A stretch of DNA of 32,194 bases. Source: Lactobacillus sp. ESL0679. GTDB taxonomy: Bacteria; Bacillota; Bacilli; Lactobacillales; Lactobacillaceae. The DNA lies in assembly GCF_029433515.1 (NCBI RefSeq), contig NZ_JAQTIG010000010.1:1-32194 (forward strand), given 5' to 3'. Positions 1 to 8,792 of this stretch are shown one piece after another. Below the pieces are notes generated by a model, which saw only the letters and a program-made list of their open reading frames with translations, was not told the DNA's origin and did no database searches. Each line of letters opens with the position of its first letter. Positions within the stretch are counted from its first letter, which is position 1. A program made the translations under genes and the position numbers.

Positions 1-2
1 AA

Positions 3-28
3 CACTTTAAGCATTACTGCTTAAAGTG
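3..28 (-). terminator. Intrinsic terminator hairpin
   Basis: An 11-bp perfect inverted repeat (CACTTTAAGCA / TGCTTAAAGTG) with a 4-nt loop lies just past the stop codon of the 67-residue minus-strand gene. It probably ends the small-gene cluster. The minus-strand read continues beyond the window, so the U-tract cannot be checked. Confidence 0.6.
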
Positions 29-39
29 CATCTAATTCA

Positions 40-243
40 TTATTTATCTTCATCAACAGAATTTGACAAAGAGCCATAAAATTCTTCATCTTCTTTATCT
101 CTTTCTTGCCTTTTCTTTCGATCTTTCCAGCAGCTTATACCAGTAGCAATAAGTAAAATTATGCCAACGACAAGACCAAAAATTCCCAAGAGCCTTAGAT
201 AACCAATTACAAAGCTCGCCAATAAAATAAAAATCATTACCAT
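40..243 (-). CDS. Small membrane protein, 67 aa, unknown function
   Basis: The predicted protein has a very hydrophobic N-terminal half (about residues 3-36, room for two short membrane helices). A charged tail follows, with KDRKKRQERDKEDEE at about 40-54. I do not recognise a family. It is last in a run of small minus-strand genes and is followed by a terminator hairpin. The ribosome binding site before ATG 243 is weak, so translation may be coupled to the gene upstream, whose stop lies 18 nt before. Function is unknown; a small membrane accessory protein is only a guess. Confidence 0.5.
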   Translation of the reverse strand: MVMIFILLASFVIGYLRLLGIFGLVVGIILLIATGISCWKDRKKRQERDKEDEEFYGSLSNSVDEDK

Positions 244-261
244 ACAAATAAAAAATACATG

Positions 262-570
<309 letters not shown>

Positions 571-574
571 TATG

Positions 575-607
575 ACAAAGGGACAAGCCTGAGCCCGTCC
601 CCTTGTC
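575..607. other. Large imperfect stem-loop
   Basis: ACAAAGGGACAAGC and GCCCGTCCCCTTGT pair over 14 positions around a TGAG loop, with G-T wobbles. There is no T-run on either side, so it is not a standard terminator. It lies between the 34-residue and 45-residue minus-strand genes and would form the 5' end of an RNA started at the plus-strand -10 at 562. Confidence 0.5.
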
Positions 608-612
608 TACTA

Positions 613-750
613 CTACAAACCGAATAAATGAAGTAATAGACTTGCAATTGTAGCAAAGCTTGCTATTAAGTCAACTATGAATTTAACTTTTTTAAGGTTA
701 GATTCTTGGTTGGCTTTTTTGTTTGCCTTGCGGTACTTCTTGCGAGTCAT
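613..750 (-). CDS. Cationic tail-anchored 45-aa peptide, candidate type I toxin
   Basis: This short frame runs from ATG 750 to TAG 613. It begins MTRKKYRKANKKANQ (highly basic) and ends with a hydrophobic segment (FIVDLIASFATIASLLLHLFGL) fit for one membrane helix. A strong GGGAGGTGAG ribosome binding site precedes it. The leader carries a perfect 7-bp hairpin (GTTAGCT / AGCTAAC, 776-794) just after a TATAAT box on the minus strand. A plus-strand -10 at 562-570 could make an RNA antisense to its 3' half. This organisation resembles type I toxin-antitoxin loci. A leaderless bacteriocin-like peptide or an unrelated small membrane protein remain alternatives. Confidence 0.5.
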   Translation of the reverse strand: MTRKKYRKANKKANQESNLKKVKFIVDLIASFATIASLLLHLFGL

Positions 751-775
751 ATGGCTCACCTCCCGCTTGTAGGTT

Positions 776-803
776 GTTAGCTCTCTTAGCTAACAATTAT
801 ATT
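776..803 (-). promoter_or_regulatory. Promoter -10 and leader hairpin of the 45-aa peptide gene
   Basis: On the minus strand a TATAAT box is followed within about 5 nt by the perfect repeat GTTAGCT-aagag-AGCTAAC, so the transcript would begin with this stem-loop about 25 nt before the start codon. A structured 5' end like this can stabilise the mRNA or mask the ribosome binding site. Confidence 0.45.
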
Positions 804-857
804 ATGCATGATTTTAATGTATAATAAAAGGGATTTTTTATAAAAATATAAAATTAT

Positions 858-883
858 AAAGTGCCCATAATTATGGGCACTTT
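858..883. terminator. Terminator for the LURP-one-like gene
   Basis: The perfect palindrome AAAGTGCCCA TAATTA TGGGCACTTT lies just past the stop of the minus-strand gene that ends at 896. A/T runs on both sides allow it to work in either direction. Confidence 0.8.
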
Positions 884-895
884 ATTTGATATTAT

Positions 896-1417
896 CTAAT
901 TCAAATTAACGTTAACTTTGCGTCCAATTGGCGGGAAGGTCGGTAGTTTTAACGGGGTTGTATGCCACTGGGTAAAGAGTGTGGCGCTTAATAAAATGAA
1001 GGGCACATCTTCTGGACGAGCAATATCACAAGTCAAGATAACACCAGTTTTACCAACTTTTGTCTTAACTGTAGCTACCTTTTTAATCCCAAACGAAAAC
1101 TTGTAGCTGCCTTTCTTAATGCTGCCAGTGACAATGTAATTGAGTCGTGTCAGGTAAAATAAGTTGGTTATACGGCTGTTAAGGCGCTTAACTTTGACTA
1201 GAGAATGATTGACCACGTCAATGGTAAACGAGGAAATCAGACCGTTGCCATCAGCGTAAAGTCGGCCAATTTCTTCATGATTGCGTGTTTTTAAGTATAG
1301 GGTATGGTTGGGATTATCCAAATTGCCCTGGATAATGTACTGAATTTGCCCGTTGTCGTCAGCGACAGGAATTTGCCCGTATTCATATTCTTGACTTAAC
1401 TCTAGTAAGTAGCGCAT
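896..1417 (-). CDS. LURP-one-related / YxjI-like protein
   Basis: This 173-residue protein begins MRYLLEL and consists of repeated beta-strand segments (YIIQGNLDN, TLYLKTRNHEEIGRLY, FTIDVVNHSLVKVKR). This pattern is typical of the Tubby-like barrel of the LURP-one/YxjI family. No signal peptide or membrane helix is present. The molecular function of bacterial members is not established. The gene follows the HAD phosphatase gene after 11 nt and probably shares its transcript. The family call is from pattern recognition. Confidence 0.65.
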   Translation of the reverse strand: MRYLLELSQEYEYGQIPVADDNGQIQYIIQGNLDNPNHTLYLKTRNHEEIGRLYADGNGLISSFTIDVVNHSLVKVKRLNSRITNLFYLTRLNYIVTGSIKKGSYKFSFGIKKVATVKTKVGKTGVILTCDIARPEDVPFILLSATLFTQWHTTPLKLPTFPPIGRKVNVNLN

Positions 1418-1428
1418 GCGTAATACCT

Positions 1429-2304
1429 CTATTTCTTAGCGTTATCTTTGATAAACTTTCTTAAGATATAGCCGACACCATCTTCGTTATTGGTTTTAGT
1501 TTCAATCTGGGCAGCTTCTTTGATTTTGGGAACGGCATTGCCCATTGCCACGCCGACGCCAGCATCGCGAATCATACTGATATCATTTAAATTATCACCG
1601 ATTGCGGCAACCTCGTCACGTTTAATGCCCTTTTTCTTGGCATAATCGAGTAGGGCTGCTCCTTTTTGAGCATGAATGTCGTTGATTTCGATATTAGTTG
1701 CGGCACTGGAAGTAACTGCAAGGTCGCCCAGTTGTCTGATTTCCTCTTTGACTTTGTCTAATGTAGCGTAGCTCCGACTGTCAAAAGCAATTATTTTCAT
1801 AATTTCAATCTTTGGGTCAGTAAAAAGCTGCTCAAAACTATCAACTAAAGTCATACTTAACATAGCATTACTGCCGCCAGAAATGGCTACGGCTTCTTTA
1901 AAAGATACTCCAGGATTAAGCGTAATTAACGAGTTAGCCAAGTTGAAGACGCGCTTGCTAATGTCCTCAGAATAAATATGGTCAGCAGTTACAATTTCAA
2001 AATAAATATCATATTTACGTAGAATCTGGGCTACGGCACTCGCTTTTTGCTTTTGTAAGACATGCTTGACTTGTAAAGTATCATGTTCATCATAAACCAA
2101 GGCACCATTAATGTTGATAAAGCCGGTTTGCAGGCCATAATCACGAATAACTGTCCGTGATTGCTTGGGCGCGCGACCGGTTGCAACTAAGAACTCGATG
2201 CCACTGTCTTGAGCGGCACGAATGGCAGCAGCGTTTTCTTCAGAAATAGCTACTTGGCTGTTAAATAAGGTGCCATCAAGGTCGCAGGCTACTAATTTAA
2301 TCAA
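1429..2304 (-). CDS. Cof-type HAD-IIB family phosphatase
   Basis: This 291-residue cytosolic hydrolase is predicted to remove phosphate from sugar phosphates or similar small metabolites. HAD motif I is DLDGT (nucleophile Asp8, acid/base Asp10). Motif II lies in LVATGR (39-44), the motif III lysine is near 214, and motif IV is GDNLND (236-241). The C2-type cap lies between about 80 and 195. The start is TTG at 2302-2304, with GGAGG 12 nt upstream; the conserved N-terminus MIKLVACDLDG supports this start. Substrate cannot be told from sequence. It is divergent from ung. Confidence 0.88.
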   Translation of the reverse strand: MIKLVACDLDGTLFNSQVAISEENAAAIRAAQDSGIEFLVATGRAPKQSRTVIRDYGLQTGFININGALVYDEHDTLQVKHVLQKQKASAVAQILRKYDIYFEIVTADHIYSEDISKRVFNLANSLITLNPGVSFKEAVAISGGSNAMLSMTLVDSFEQLFTDPKIEIMKIIAFDSRSYATLDKVKEEIRQLGDLAVTSSAATNIEINDIHAQKGAALLDYAKKKGIKRDEVAAIGDNLNDISMIRDAGVGVAMGNAVPKIKEAAQIETKTNNEDGVGYILRKFIKDNAKK

Positions 2305-2435
2305 GGTAAATTCAAACCTCCTTTAATTCGTTTGATTGATTACTTTTTAAATTAATATTAACATACCCCAAAAATATTAACCTTACTTTTTTGAATAGAA
2401 TATGATTAAGATTATTGCTAATTTGGCGAATTTTA

Positions 2436-2464
2436 TTGCCATCATTGCGTAGTTTCATGATACT
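2436..2464 (+). promoter_or_regulatory. Promoter of ung-pta-tsaE
   Basis: TTGCCA (-35), 17-nt spacer and GATACT (-10) lie about 30 nt upstream of the ung start. Confidence 0.55.
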
Positions 2465-2496
2465 ATTGAAGTTAATGAAAGTGAGGGTTTATGAGA

Positions 2497-3192
2497 ATGA
2501 AGAAGTTTATTGGTAATGACTGGGATGAAATTTTAGCGTCGGTGTTTGCTAGTGATGAATATCACCAGTTGCACGAATTTTTGAAGCAGGAATACGCGAC
2601 TAAACAAATTTTTCCAGATATGTATCATATTTTCACAGCTTTTAAGTTAACCTCATATCAGCAGACAAAGGTCGTCATTCTGGGGCAAGACCCGTATCAT
2701 AATCCCGGTCAAGCAACGGGGATGAGTTTTGCTGTGATGCCGGGTGTTAATTTGCCGCCGTCATTGCAAAATATTTATCGTGAACTATACGATGATGTAG
2801 GCTGTCAGCCGGTCAATCACGGCTATTTAAAAAAGTGGGCTGACCAAGGCGTGCTATTATTAAATGCTGTTTTAACAGTTCCTTATGGTCATGCGAACGG
2901 GCATCAGGGTAAAGGCTGGGAGCAAGTGACTGATGCCGCAATTAAGGCTCTAAGTGATCGTGGAAAAGTTGTTTTTATTTTGTGGGGAAAATTTGCCCAA
3001 AATAAAATCCCACTAATTGACCAAGACAAGAATTTTGTGATTAAATCAGCTCATCCAAGTCCATTCTCGGCCGATCGCGGCTTTTTTGGTTCGCGACCGT
3101 TTTCACGGTGTAATGCTGCCTTGAAAGAGTTTGGCGAGACGCCGATAGATTGGCAATTACCGCAGACAGTTGGACAAGCAGATTTAGCGTAG
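2497..3192 (+). CDS. ung: Uracil-DNA glycosylase
   Basis: This family-1 enzyme removes uracil from DNA at the start of base excision repair. Counting from an upstream ATG at 2491, the water-activating motif GQDPYH is at 65-70 (Asp67), LLLNAVLTV at 122-130 replaces the usual LLLNTVLTV, and HPSPFS at 188-193 carries the DNA-intercalation-loop histidine. Length is normal for the family. Both ATG 2491 and ATG 2497 are possible. I chose 2497 because MKKFIGNDW is the conserved lactobacillar N-terminus and spacing from GAGGG is better. It is the first gene of an operon with pta and tsaE. Confidence 0.93.
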   Translation: MKKFIGNDWDEILASVFASDEYHQLHEFLKQEYATKQIFPDMYHIFTAFKLTSYQQTKVVILGQDPYHNPGQATGMSFAVMPGVNLPPSLQNIYRELYDDVGCQPVNHGYLKKWADQGVLLLNAVLTVPYGHANGHQGKGWEQVTDAAIKALSDRGKVVFILWGKFAQNKIPLIDQDKNFVIKSAHPSPFSADRGFFGSRPFSRCNAALKEFGETPIDWQLPQTVGQADLA

Positions 3193-3201
3193 GTGAGATT
3201 G

Positions 3202-4203
3202 ATGAGTGTATTTGAATTATTAAAGGATAAAGTCCAGGCTAGTCACAAGAATTATCGGATTGTTTTTCCAGAAGGAACCGATAAGCGGGTGATTGTAGCG
3301 GCTAGCCGGCTAGCACAAGAAAAGATAATTGAGCCGATTTTGTTGGGTGATCCGCAAAAGATTATGGCAATAGCGCAGGCTGCTGATAGTGATTTGCATG
3401 GAGTAACCGTTATTGATAACGCAACTTACACGCATTCAGATGAGATGGCTGCGGCATTCATCGCCGCTCGTGGCAGCCGCGGCAAGAATTTGACACAGCA
3501 AGAAGTTGCCACTCAGTTGCAAGATCCTAATTACTTTGGCACAATGCTTGTAAAAATGGGCCAGGCTGACGGCATGGTGTCAGGTGCGGCACATTCGACG
3601 GCTGATACTGTGCGTCCAGCATTGCAGTTGATTCATGCGGCTGAGGGGATGCATCGCGTTTCTGGGAGCTTTATCATGGAGCGCGGCAAGGAAAAATATG
3701 TTTTTGCCGATTCTGCGATTAATATTGATCCCGATAGCGGTACTTTGGCAGAGATTGCTTATCAATCTGTGCAAACAGCACGGTTAATTGATATTGATCC
3801 CAAGGTGGCATTCCTGAGCTTTTCAACTAAAGGGTCTGCCAAGGGAGAAATGGTTGATAAGATGCAGGAAGCTACGGCTCTGTTTCATCAGCAACATCCA
3901 GAGATTACTGCCGATGGTGAGTTGCAGTTTGATGCGGCCTATGTTCCAGAAGTTGCGGCAACGAAGGCGCCGAACTCGCCACTTAAGGGTCAAGCCAATA
4001 TTTTTATTTTCCCAGAATTACAGTCGGGGAATTTAGCTTATAAAATTACACAGCGACTTGGCAACTTCACGGCAATTGGGCCAATTTTACAAGGATTAGC
4101 CGCACCAGTTAATGACTTATCGCGTGGTGCTAGCAGTCAAGATATTTATCACATGGCGATTTTGACTGCTGCGCAGGCACTTTTGGGGGATGAGCAAAAA
4201 TAA
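3202..4203 (+). CDS. pta: Phosphate acetyltransferase
   Basis: Interconverts acetyl-CoA and acetyl phosphate in the cytosol. The 333-residue length matches the short Pta class without an N-terminal regulatory domain. Visible family motifs are FPEGTDKR near the N-terminus, DGMVSGAAHSTADTVRPAL in the middle and FSTKGSAKGEMV further on. The frame is open from GTG 3193, but ATG 3202 has GGTGAG 4 nt upstream and gives the usual MSVFELL start. It lies 9 nt after ung and its stop overlaps the tsaE start by one base (TAATG), so the genes are translationally linked. Confidence 0.93.
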   Translation: MSVFELLKDKVQASHKNYRIVFPEGTDKRVIVAASRLAQEKIIEPILLGDPQKIMAIAQAADSDLHGVTVIDNATYTHSDEMAAAFIAARGSRGKNLTQQEVATQLQDPNYFGTMLVKMGQADGMVSGAAHSTADTVRPALQLIHAAEGMHRVSGSFIMERGKEKYVFADSAINIDPDSGTLAEIAYQSVQTARLIDIDPKVAFLSFSTKGSAKGEMVDKMQEATALFHQQHPEITADGELQFDAAYVPEVAATKAPNSPLKGQANIFIFPELQSGNLAYKITQRLGNFTAIGPILQGLAAPVNDLSRGASSQDIYHMAILTAAQALLGDEQK

Positions 4204-4685
4204 TGAAATTGGAAGTTAATTCTGCTGCTGAAATGCAGAAAATTGGGGCAGCTATTGCGCAAACAGCGCAGCCACACGACTTATTATTGCTAAATGGTGA
4301 TTTGGGTGCAGGCAAAACAACTTTAGCGCAAGGTATTGGTCGGGCATTAGGTGTTAAGCGTCCGGTGAAAAGTCCGACGTTTACTATTGTGCGCGAATAC
4401 CGCGAAGCCAAGTTACCGTTGTTTCACATGGATTTTTACCGCTTAGAAAATGATGATTTGTCCTCAATTGATTTAAACAGTTATTTAGCTGAACCTGGAT
4501 TGGTTGTGATTGAGTGGCCACAGGTAATCAAGGCTGATTTACCTAGTGAATACTTGCAGTTAGTAATTAGTCGCGTTGATGACAGCTGGAACTCAACTAA
4601 ACGAATAGTTGAATTTAAGCCGCAAGGCGAGCGTAATCAAACTTGGGTTAATGAAGTATTAGCTAAAATTAGTATAATAAAATAA
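4203..4685 (+). CDS. tsaE: tRNA threonylcarbamoyladenosine biosynthesis ATPase TsaE
   Basis: This 160-residue ATPase works with TsaB and TsaD to make the t6A modification at position 37 of ANN-decoding tRNAs. The Walker A motif GDLGAGKTT is at 32-40. Family motifs SPTF (57-60), HMDFYRL (75-81) and VVIEWP (101-106) follow. GGGGGATGAG inside the end of pta serves as ribosome binding site. tsaB and tsaD are not in the window. Confidence 0.93.
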   Translation: MKLEVNSAAEMQKIGAAIAQTAQPHDLLLLNGDLGAGKTTLAQGIGRALGVKRPVKSPTFTIVREYREAKLPLFHMDFYRLENDDLSSIDLNSYLAEPGLVVIEWPQVIKADLPSEYLQLVISRVDDSWNSTKRIVEFKPQGERNQTWVNEVLAKISIIK

Positions 4686-4716
4686 ATTCCGAACAACTTT
4701 GGTAATACATTTAATA

Positions 4717-4746
4717 TTGCAGTTAGGTTATTTAATAGTCTATAAT
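4717..4746 (+). promoter_or_regulatory. Promoter of the 4780/5522 gene pair
   Basis: TTGCAG (-35), 18-nt spacer and consensus TATAAT (-10) lie 33 nt before the ATG at 4780. The pair therefore has its own transcription signal separate from ung-pta-tsaE. Confidence 0.65.
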
Positions 4747-4779
4747 AAACTAAGCTATATTTAAAAATGGGAGTTTAGT

Positions 4780-5508
4780 ATGGATAAAAAGAATGTCGTG
4801 ATTACTCAGTTCTTTATTAATTTATATGATACAAATCATAATCGAATGGTAACAAACACTGATGCTGTTGAGTTAACTCATATATTACAAGAATCTGTCG
4901 CTAGATTTGGTGTTGAATTACATACATTAATTAATTTTACAAATACCGGCAAGGTGCCACCTTTACAAAAAATTGTTAACGTCGATTTAAATAATAAATA
5001 TCCAGAGGGAAAGATTTACTTTCTGCGCTGGGTAGTTACGCTTGAGTATCTTTTACGGCATCCGGAAATTGAAAAAGCAGCAATTGTTGATGCTGGGGAT
5101 GTGGAAATGATGAACTATCCCTTTGATGATTTAGATCCTCATACTTTATATGTTGGTGATGAAAATAATGATTTGACTGTTCCAATAATTACTCAGGATG
5201 GCTTACCAGATTATATGAGAAATTTTCTTGATCATAATCGTTATTTACAATTATTAAATACAGGGATTCTTATTGGTACGAGAAAAGTTTTACTAGAATA
5301 TTTAACGATTTTTGTTAAATTAGTTACGCAAGATGTCATGGATAGTAAACTGCATCCAGGGCTGTTAGGCTTAGGTGATTGGGAAATGGCAATAGCAAAT
5401 TACATTTTATATAAATTATTTCCTAGTCGAATTTATCATGGTCGGCAGGTGGCGACATTATTTCAGCATACCCAACGTGAGACTGAGTCTTGGTTTAAGC
5501 ATAAGTAG
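4780..5508 (+). CDS. Hypothetical protein, possible glycosyltransferase-like fold
   Basis: This 242-residue soluble protein has no signal peptide or membrane helix. Its middle segment IEKAAIVDAGDVEMMNYPF (about 97-115) and the later LLNTGILIGTRK resemble the strand and acidic metal-site pattern of GT-A nucleotide-sugar transferases. No standard family can be named with confidence. GGGAG lies 7 nt upstream of the ATG. It is followed after 13 nt by another unrecognised gene, and both sit between housekeeping genes, which suggests a linked accessory function. Confidence 0.6.
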   Translation: MDKKNVVITQFFINLYDTNHNRMVTNTDAVELTHILQESVARFGVELHTLINFTNTGKVPPLQKIVNVDLNNKYPEGKIYFLRWVVTLEYLLRHPEIEKAAIVDAGDVEMMNYPFDDLDPHTLYVGDENNDLTVPIITQDGLPDYMRNFLDHNRYLQLLNTGILIGTRKVLLEYLTIFVKLVTQDVMDSKLHPGLLGLGDWEMAIANYILYKLFPSRIYHGRQVATLFQHTQRETESWFKHK

Positions 5509-5521
5509 GGGATAAAAATTG

Positions 5522-6337
5522 ATGAATGAAAAAGAATTTTTTCAATTTGCCAAAAATAAAATATTTTTGTATCAGAGTGGTTTTAATATTCAAGGAAAAA
5601 AAGATGGCCCCATTAATTGTTGGGTGAGAGTTTTTTTAGATGGTAGTGAATCACAAAACTTTTTAACAGTCATCTTTAATGCCGATCATACTTTAACTTA
5701 TCCTGCTAAATTAGGCTTCCTTCCTCCGGAACGCAAGTGGCAATTTGATGAAGGCAAGCAAGAAATTAATCTTTTTGATGAATCAGGAGCCAATTTAGTG
5801 TCTGCGTATTCATTACCTACAAGCTTTGATGAAGGTCACTTTGTTTTAAGTAAGATTAATGCTCCTGATAAAAGATATCTTGCCTTTACGACGTTTGATA
5901 TTTTTAAGAAAAAGCAGAATGAGCCAACTTTTGCTAGCCAAAGGGTGGTCTTTTTGTGTGATGGTCAGTCAGTTATGACAGAGCAAGAAATTAATCATTA
6001 TACGGTTGAACATTGTTGTGAAATTAATACTATAACTAACGATGAAGTGGATACATGGGATCTAGTTAATCAGGTGTGGGATCGGATTACCCAAGATGAA
6101 AAATTAAAGGATCTCTGTGTATTTCTAGAAGGCAAACCTGATCTAGATAAGTCTGCTTTTTCGAAAAAATTAGTAATAAAAACGACAAACAAACATCAGC
6201 AGTATATTGCGGGGCCACGCAGTGATATGATAATTGTTTTGTCACAATTGTTGACTTTGCACTATCGAGAACGGCTGGCAGAAAGTGCGGAATTACATAC
6301 GCCAGTACAATTGTTAAGTCAGGTAATTACCAATTAA
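5522..6337 (+). CDS. Hypothetical protein, 271 aa
   Basis: This soluble protein has no recognised family. The first half is rich in beta-strand-like segments (CWVRVFLDGSESQNFLTVIFNADH, YPAKLGFLPPERKW). The second half looks mixed alpha/beta (VVFLCDGQSVMTEQEINHY, LCVFLEGKPDLDK) and ends in a helical GPRSDMIIVLSQLLTLHYRERLAESAEL segment. A TTG at 5519 is in frame, but ATG 5522 has AGGGGA at a good distance and is preferred. It is probably co-transcribed with the 4780 gene and ends at a strong bidirectional terminator. Confidence 0.6.
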   Translation: MNEKEFFQFAKNKIFLYQSGFNIQGKKDGPINCWVRVFLDGSESQNFLTVIFNADHTLTYPAKLGFLPPERKWQFDEGKQEINLFDESGANLVSAYSLPTSFDEGHFVLSKINAPDKRYLAFTTFDIFKKKQNEPTFASQRVVFLCDGQSVMTEQEINHYTVEHCCEINTITNDEVDTWDLVNQVWDRITQDEKLKDLCVFLEGKPDLDKSAFSKKLVIKTTNKHQQYIAGPRSDMIIVLSQLLTLHYRERLAESAELHTPVQLLSQVITN

Positions 6338-6352
6338 AAGTTTAATAACCCA

Positions 6353-6390
6353 AAAATAACCTTGATAGCTAAGACTATCAAGGTTATTTT
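6353..6390. terminator. Bidirectional terminator between convergent genes
   Basis: A perfect 16-bp stem (5' arm AAAATAACCTTGATAG at 6353-6368) has a 6-nt loop and T/A runs on both sides. It separates the plus-strand gene ending at 6337 from the minus-strand exonuclease gene, whose stop codon (6389-6391) touches the stem. Confidence 0.9.
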
Positions 6391-6922
6391 ATATCTGATA
6401 AACCAAATTTTTAATTGCATCATCGCCAAATTGCTTATTTTGCGCGATTAAAATCCCAGCACATGCTTCGCTGTCGCTGAGGGCATTATGGTGGTGCCAC
6501 AATTCTACATTTAAAGCCTCTGAGACCGTGTCCAACTTGTGATCATGCAGGTCTGGTTGAAATAATTTACTAGTTTGTAAGGTGTCAATCACAAAATAAT
6601 GTGGTTCTTGAATGTCGTAGCGTGCGAGGCTTTGGCGCATCACATTGGTGTCAAAGCGGGCATTATGGGCTGCTACTAGCATCCCCGGTTGGTAAAGTTC
6701 CTTGATTTGGGGCCATACTTCTGCCATTGTCGGCGCGTCTTGGACATCACTAGCTGTAATGTCATGCACCTGAATGTTGCGCGCATCAAACGGCATTTGC
6801 GGATTAATTACAGTATAAAAGCGGTCAACTATTTTGTTATTTCGGACCATTACTAGCGCCAGTGAACAGGCACTTTCCGAATGATGATTAGCAGTTTCGA
6901 AGTCCATTGCAATAAAGTTCAT
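6389..6922 (-). CDS. DEDDh 3'-5' exonuclease (DnaQ-like)
   Basis: This 177-residue stand-alone exonuclease-fold protein belongs to the DnaQ/epsilon superfamily. The metal-binding set is visible: Asp7 and Glu9 in MDFET (Exo I), Asp91 in HNARFD (Exo II), and His145 with Asp150 in HNALSD (Exo III, DEDDh type). No polymerase or BRCT domain is attached. Its substrate may be DNA or RNA; proofreading, repair and oligonucleotide turnover are all possible. AAAGGAG lies upstream of the ATG, and a minus-strand extended -10 lies at 6948-6956. Confidence 0.88.
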   Translation of the reverse strand: MNFIAMDFETANHHSESACSLALVMVRNNKIVDRFYTVINPQMPFDARNIQVHDITASDVQDAPTMAEVWPQIKELYQPGMLVAAHNARFDTNVMRQSLARYDIQEPHYFVIDTLQTSKLFQPDLHDHKLDTVSEALNVELWHHHNALSDSEACAGILIAQNKQFGDDAIKNLVYQI

Positions 6923-6947
6923 TTTTTCTCCTTTAAAACTTAATTTT

Positions 6948-6956
6948 AGTATAACA
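6948..6956 (-). promoter_or_regulatory. Extended -10 of the exonuclease gene
   Basis: The minus strand reads TGTTATACT, a TGn extended -10, 26 nt before the exonuclease start codon. No clear -35 is seen. Confidence 0.5.
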
Positions 6957-7020
6957 TAGGATGAAGCCAGTAGATTAATGCGGTAGAATATAACAAGATA
7001 GATTGAAGGGGCGTTTGGCT

Positions 7021-7920
7021 TTGGAATTATTAGATTTAGAAAAGCACGGCATTGACATTAAAGAGCAAGTTCCACTCAGTAAATATACATTTACCAAGAC
7101 GGGTGGTCCCGCGCAATACCTTGCTTTTCCCAAAAATGAAACAGAATTAATGCAGTTAGTAGCAGTCGCAAAGCAAGAACGGGTTCCCTTAACTGTGATT
7201 GGCAATGCATCAAACCTGATTATCCGTGATGGTGGTATTGCCGGACTGGTGCTCATTTTAACAGCAATGAACCAAATTACGGTGACAGCTGAACAAGTGA
7301 CGGCTCAAGCTGGTGCACGGATTATTGATACCGCATTTACTGCCGCTCATGCTGGCTTAAGTGGGCTAGAGTTTGCGGCTGGCATCCCCGGTAGTGTTGG
7401 CGGTGCCGTTTTCATGAACGCTGGTGCGTATGGCGGTGAAACTTGTGAAGCCGTAAAGTCAGTTAGGGTTTTAACGCGCACTGGTGAAGTAAAAACTTAC
7501 ACTAATGAAGAAATGGCCTTTTCTTACCGGCATTCACTGGTGCAAGAGACTGGTGACATTGTTATTGCGGCCACTTTTGAACTAACAAAAGCACCCAAGG
7601 CACCAATTTTAGCTAACATGCATTATTTAAATGCCTTGCGGCGTTACAAGCAACCGCTGGAATATCCCTCTTGTGGTAGTGTCTTTAAGCGGCCGACGGG
7701 GCATTATGTTGGACCGATGATTATTCAAGCTGGCTTGCAAGGACGACAAATTGGCGGCGCGCAAGATTCAACTAAGCATGCTGGTTTTATCGTTAACAAA
7801 GGTGGTGCAACAGCAACGGATTATTTGAATTTGATTCACTTAATCCAAAAGGTCATTAAAGAAAAATTCGCTATTGATTTACAAACTGAGGTTAGAATTA
7901 TTGGTCAGGCAACTGATTAA
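7021..7920 (+). CDS. murB: UDP-N-acetylenolpyruvoylglucosamine reductase
   Basis: This FAD enzyme reduces enolpyruvyl-UDP-GlcNAc to UDP-MurNAc with NADPH, an early cytosolic step of peptidoglycan synthesis. Visible motifs are TKTGGPAQYL (N-terminal FAD site), GNASNLIIRDGG, AGIPGSVGGAVFMNAGAYGGE, YRHSLVQ and CGSVFKRP carrying the catalytic serine. No ATG start fits. The frame opens at TTG 7003, and TTG 7015 and 7021 are also possible. I chose 7021 because AAGGGG lies 9 nt before it and MELLDLEKHGID matches the usual N-terminus. It leads the cdaA-cdaR-glmM group. Confidence 0.92.
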   Translation: MELLDLEKHGIDIKEQVPLSKYTFTKTGGPAQYLAFPKNETELMQLVAVAKQERVPLTVIGNASNLIIRDGGIAGLVLILTAMNQITVTAEQVTAQAGARIIDTAFTAAHAGLSGLEFAAGIPGSVGGAVFMNAGAYGGETCEAVKSVRVLTRTGEVKTYTNEEMAFSYRHSLVQETGDIVIAATFELTKAPKAPILANMHYLNALRRYKQPLEYPSCGSVFKRPTGHYVGPMIIQAGLQGRQIGGAQDSTKHAGFIVNKGGATATDYLNLIHLIQKVIKEKFAIDLQTEVRIIGQATD

Positions 7921-7946
7921 GAACATCCTATCAGAAAGGAGTATTT

Positions 7947-8792
7947 ATGCATTTTAATCTGGCAAATATCTTTACGTGGAGTAACTTTTCGCTAGTGCTC
8001 GATGTTTTGATTATTTGGTTTTTGGTTTATCACCTGATTATTTTAATTAGGGGGACCAAGGCTGTGCAACTGGCCAAGGGAATTGTGCTGATTTTTATTG
8101 TGCGCATCATTGCTGGCATTTTGCAGCTGCACACGACAACGTGGTTGATTGATCAGATTGTGTCGTGGTCGGTAGTTGGGATTATCGTGATTTTCCAACC
8201 AGAAATTCGGCGTGGACTTGAGCACTTAGGGCGATTGCCAATCTTTGGTGGTCGTGAAGAAAGTGCGCACGATGAGTCGATTAAGTTCATCAAGGAATTG
8301 GACAAAGCCATTCAGTACATGTCCAAAAGACGAATTGGTGCCCTGATTACTATCCAGCAGGAAACTGGACTTGAGGATTATATTGAAACTGGGATTAAGT
8401 TAAACGCTGATGTAACCGGTGAATTATTAATTAACATTTTTATTCCTAATACACCGCTGCATGATGGTGCGGTAATTATTAATCAGGATCACCAAATTGC
8501 CGTGGCCGCTGCATATTTGCCGCTGTCGGACAGTACTATGATTCCTAAGCGTCTTGGAACTAGACACCGTGCGGCTGTCGGAATTTCTGAAGTGACGGAT
8601 GCGATTACCATTGTGGTGTCAGAAGAAACTGGTGGCGTCACAATAACGCGTAACGGGCGCTTCTTACTGGATATGAGCCGTGATGAATACTTGAAATACC
8701 TTAAGGCAGAACTTGTCCCTAAAAAAGAAAAGGATACCAAGTGGTACCAAAGGATATTAGGTAAAATTTGGAAGTGGGGTGCTGACCGATGA
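7947..8792 (+). CDS. cdaA: Diadenylate cyclase CdaA
   Basis: This membrane enzyme makes c-di-AMP from two ATP. Three N-terminal membrane helices span about residues 15-33, 42-60 and 70-84. They are followed by a short coiled linker and the DisA_N domain, with catalytic DGA at 173-175, RHR at 206-208 and SEETGG at 225-230. AGAAAGGAG precedes the ATG. The gene is 26 nt after murB and overlaps cdaR by 4 nt (ATGA), the usual arrangement of the housekeeping cyclase with its regulator. Confidence 0.96.
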   Translation: MHFNLANIFTWSNFSLVLDVLIIWFLVYHLIILIRGTKAVQLAKGIVLIFIVRIIAGILQLHTTTWLIDQIVSWSVVGIIVIFQPEIRRGLEHLGRLPIFGGREESAHDESIKFIKELDKAIQYMSKRRIGALITIQQETGLEDYIETGIKLNADVTGELLINIFIPNTPLHDGAVIINQDHQIAVAAAYLPLSDSTMIPKRLGTRHRAAVGISEVTDAITIVVSEETGGVTITRNGRFLLDMSRDEYLKYLKAELVPKKEKDTKWYQRILGKIWKWGADR

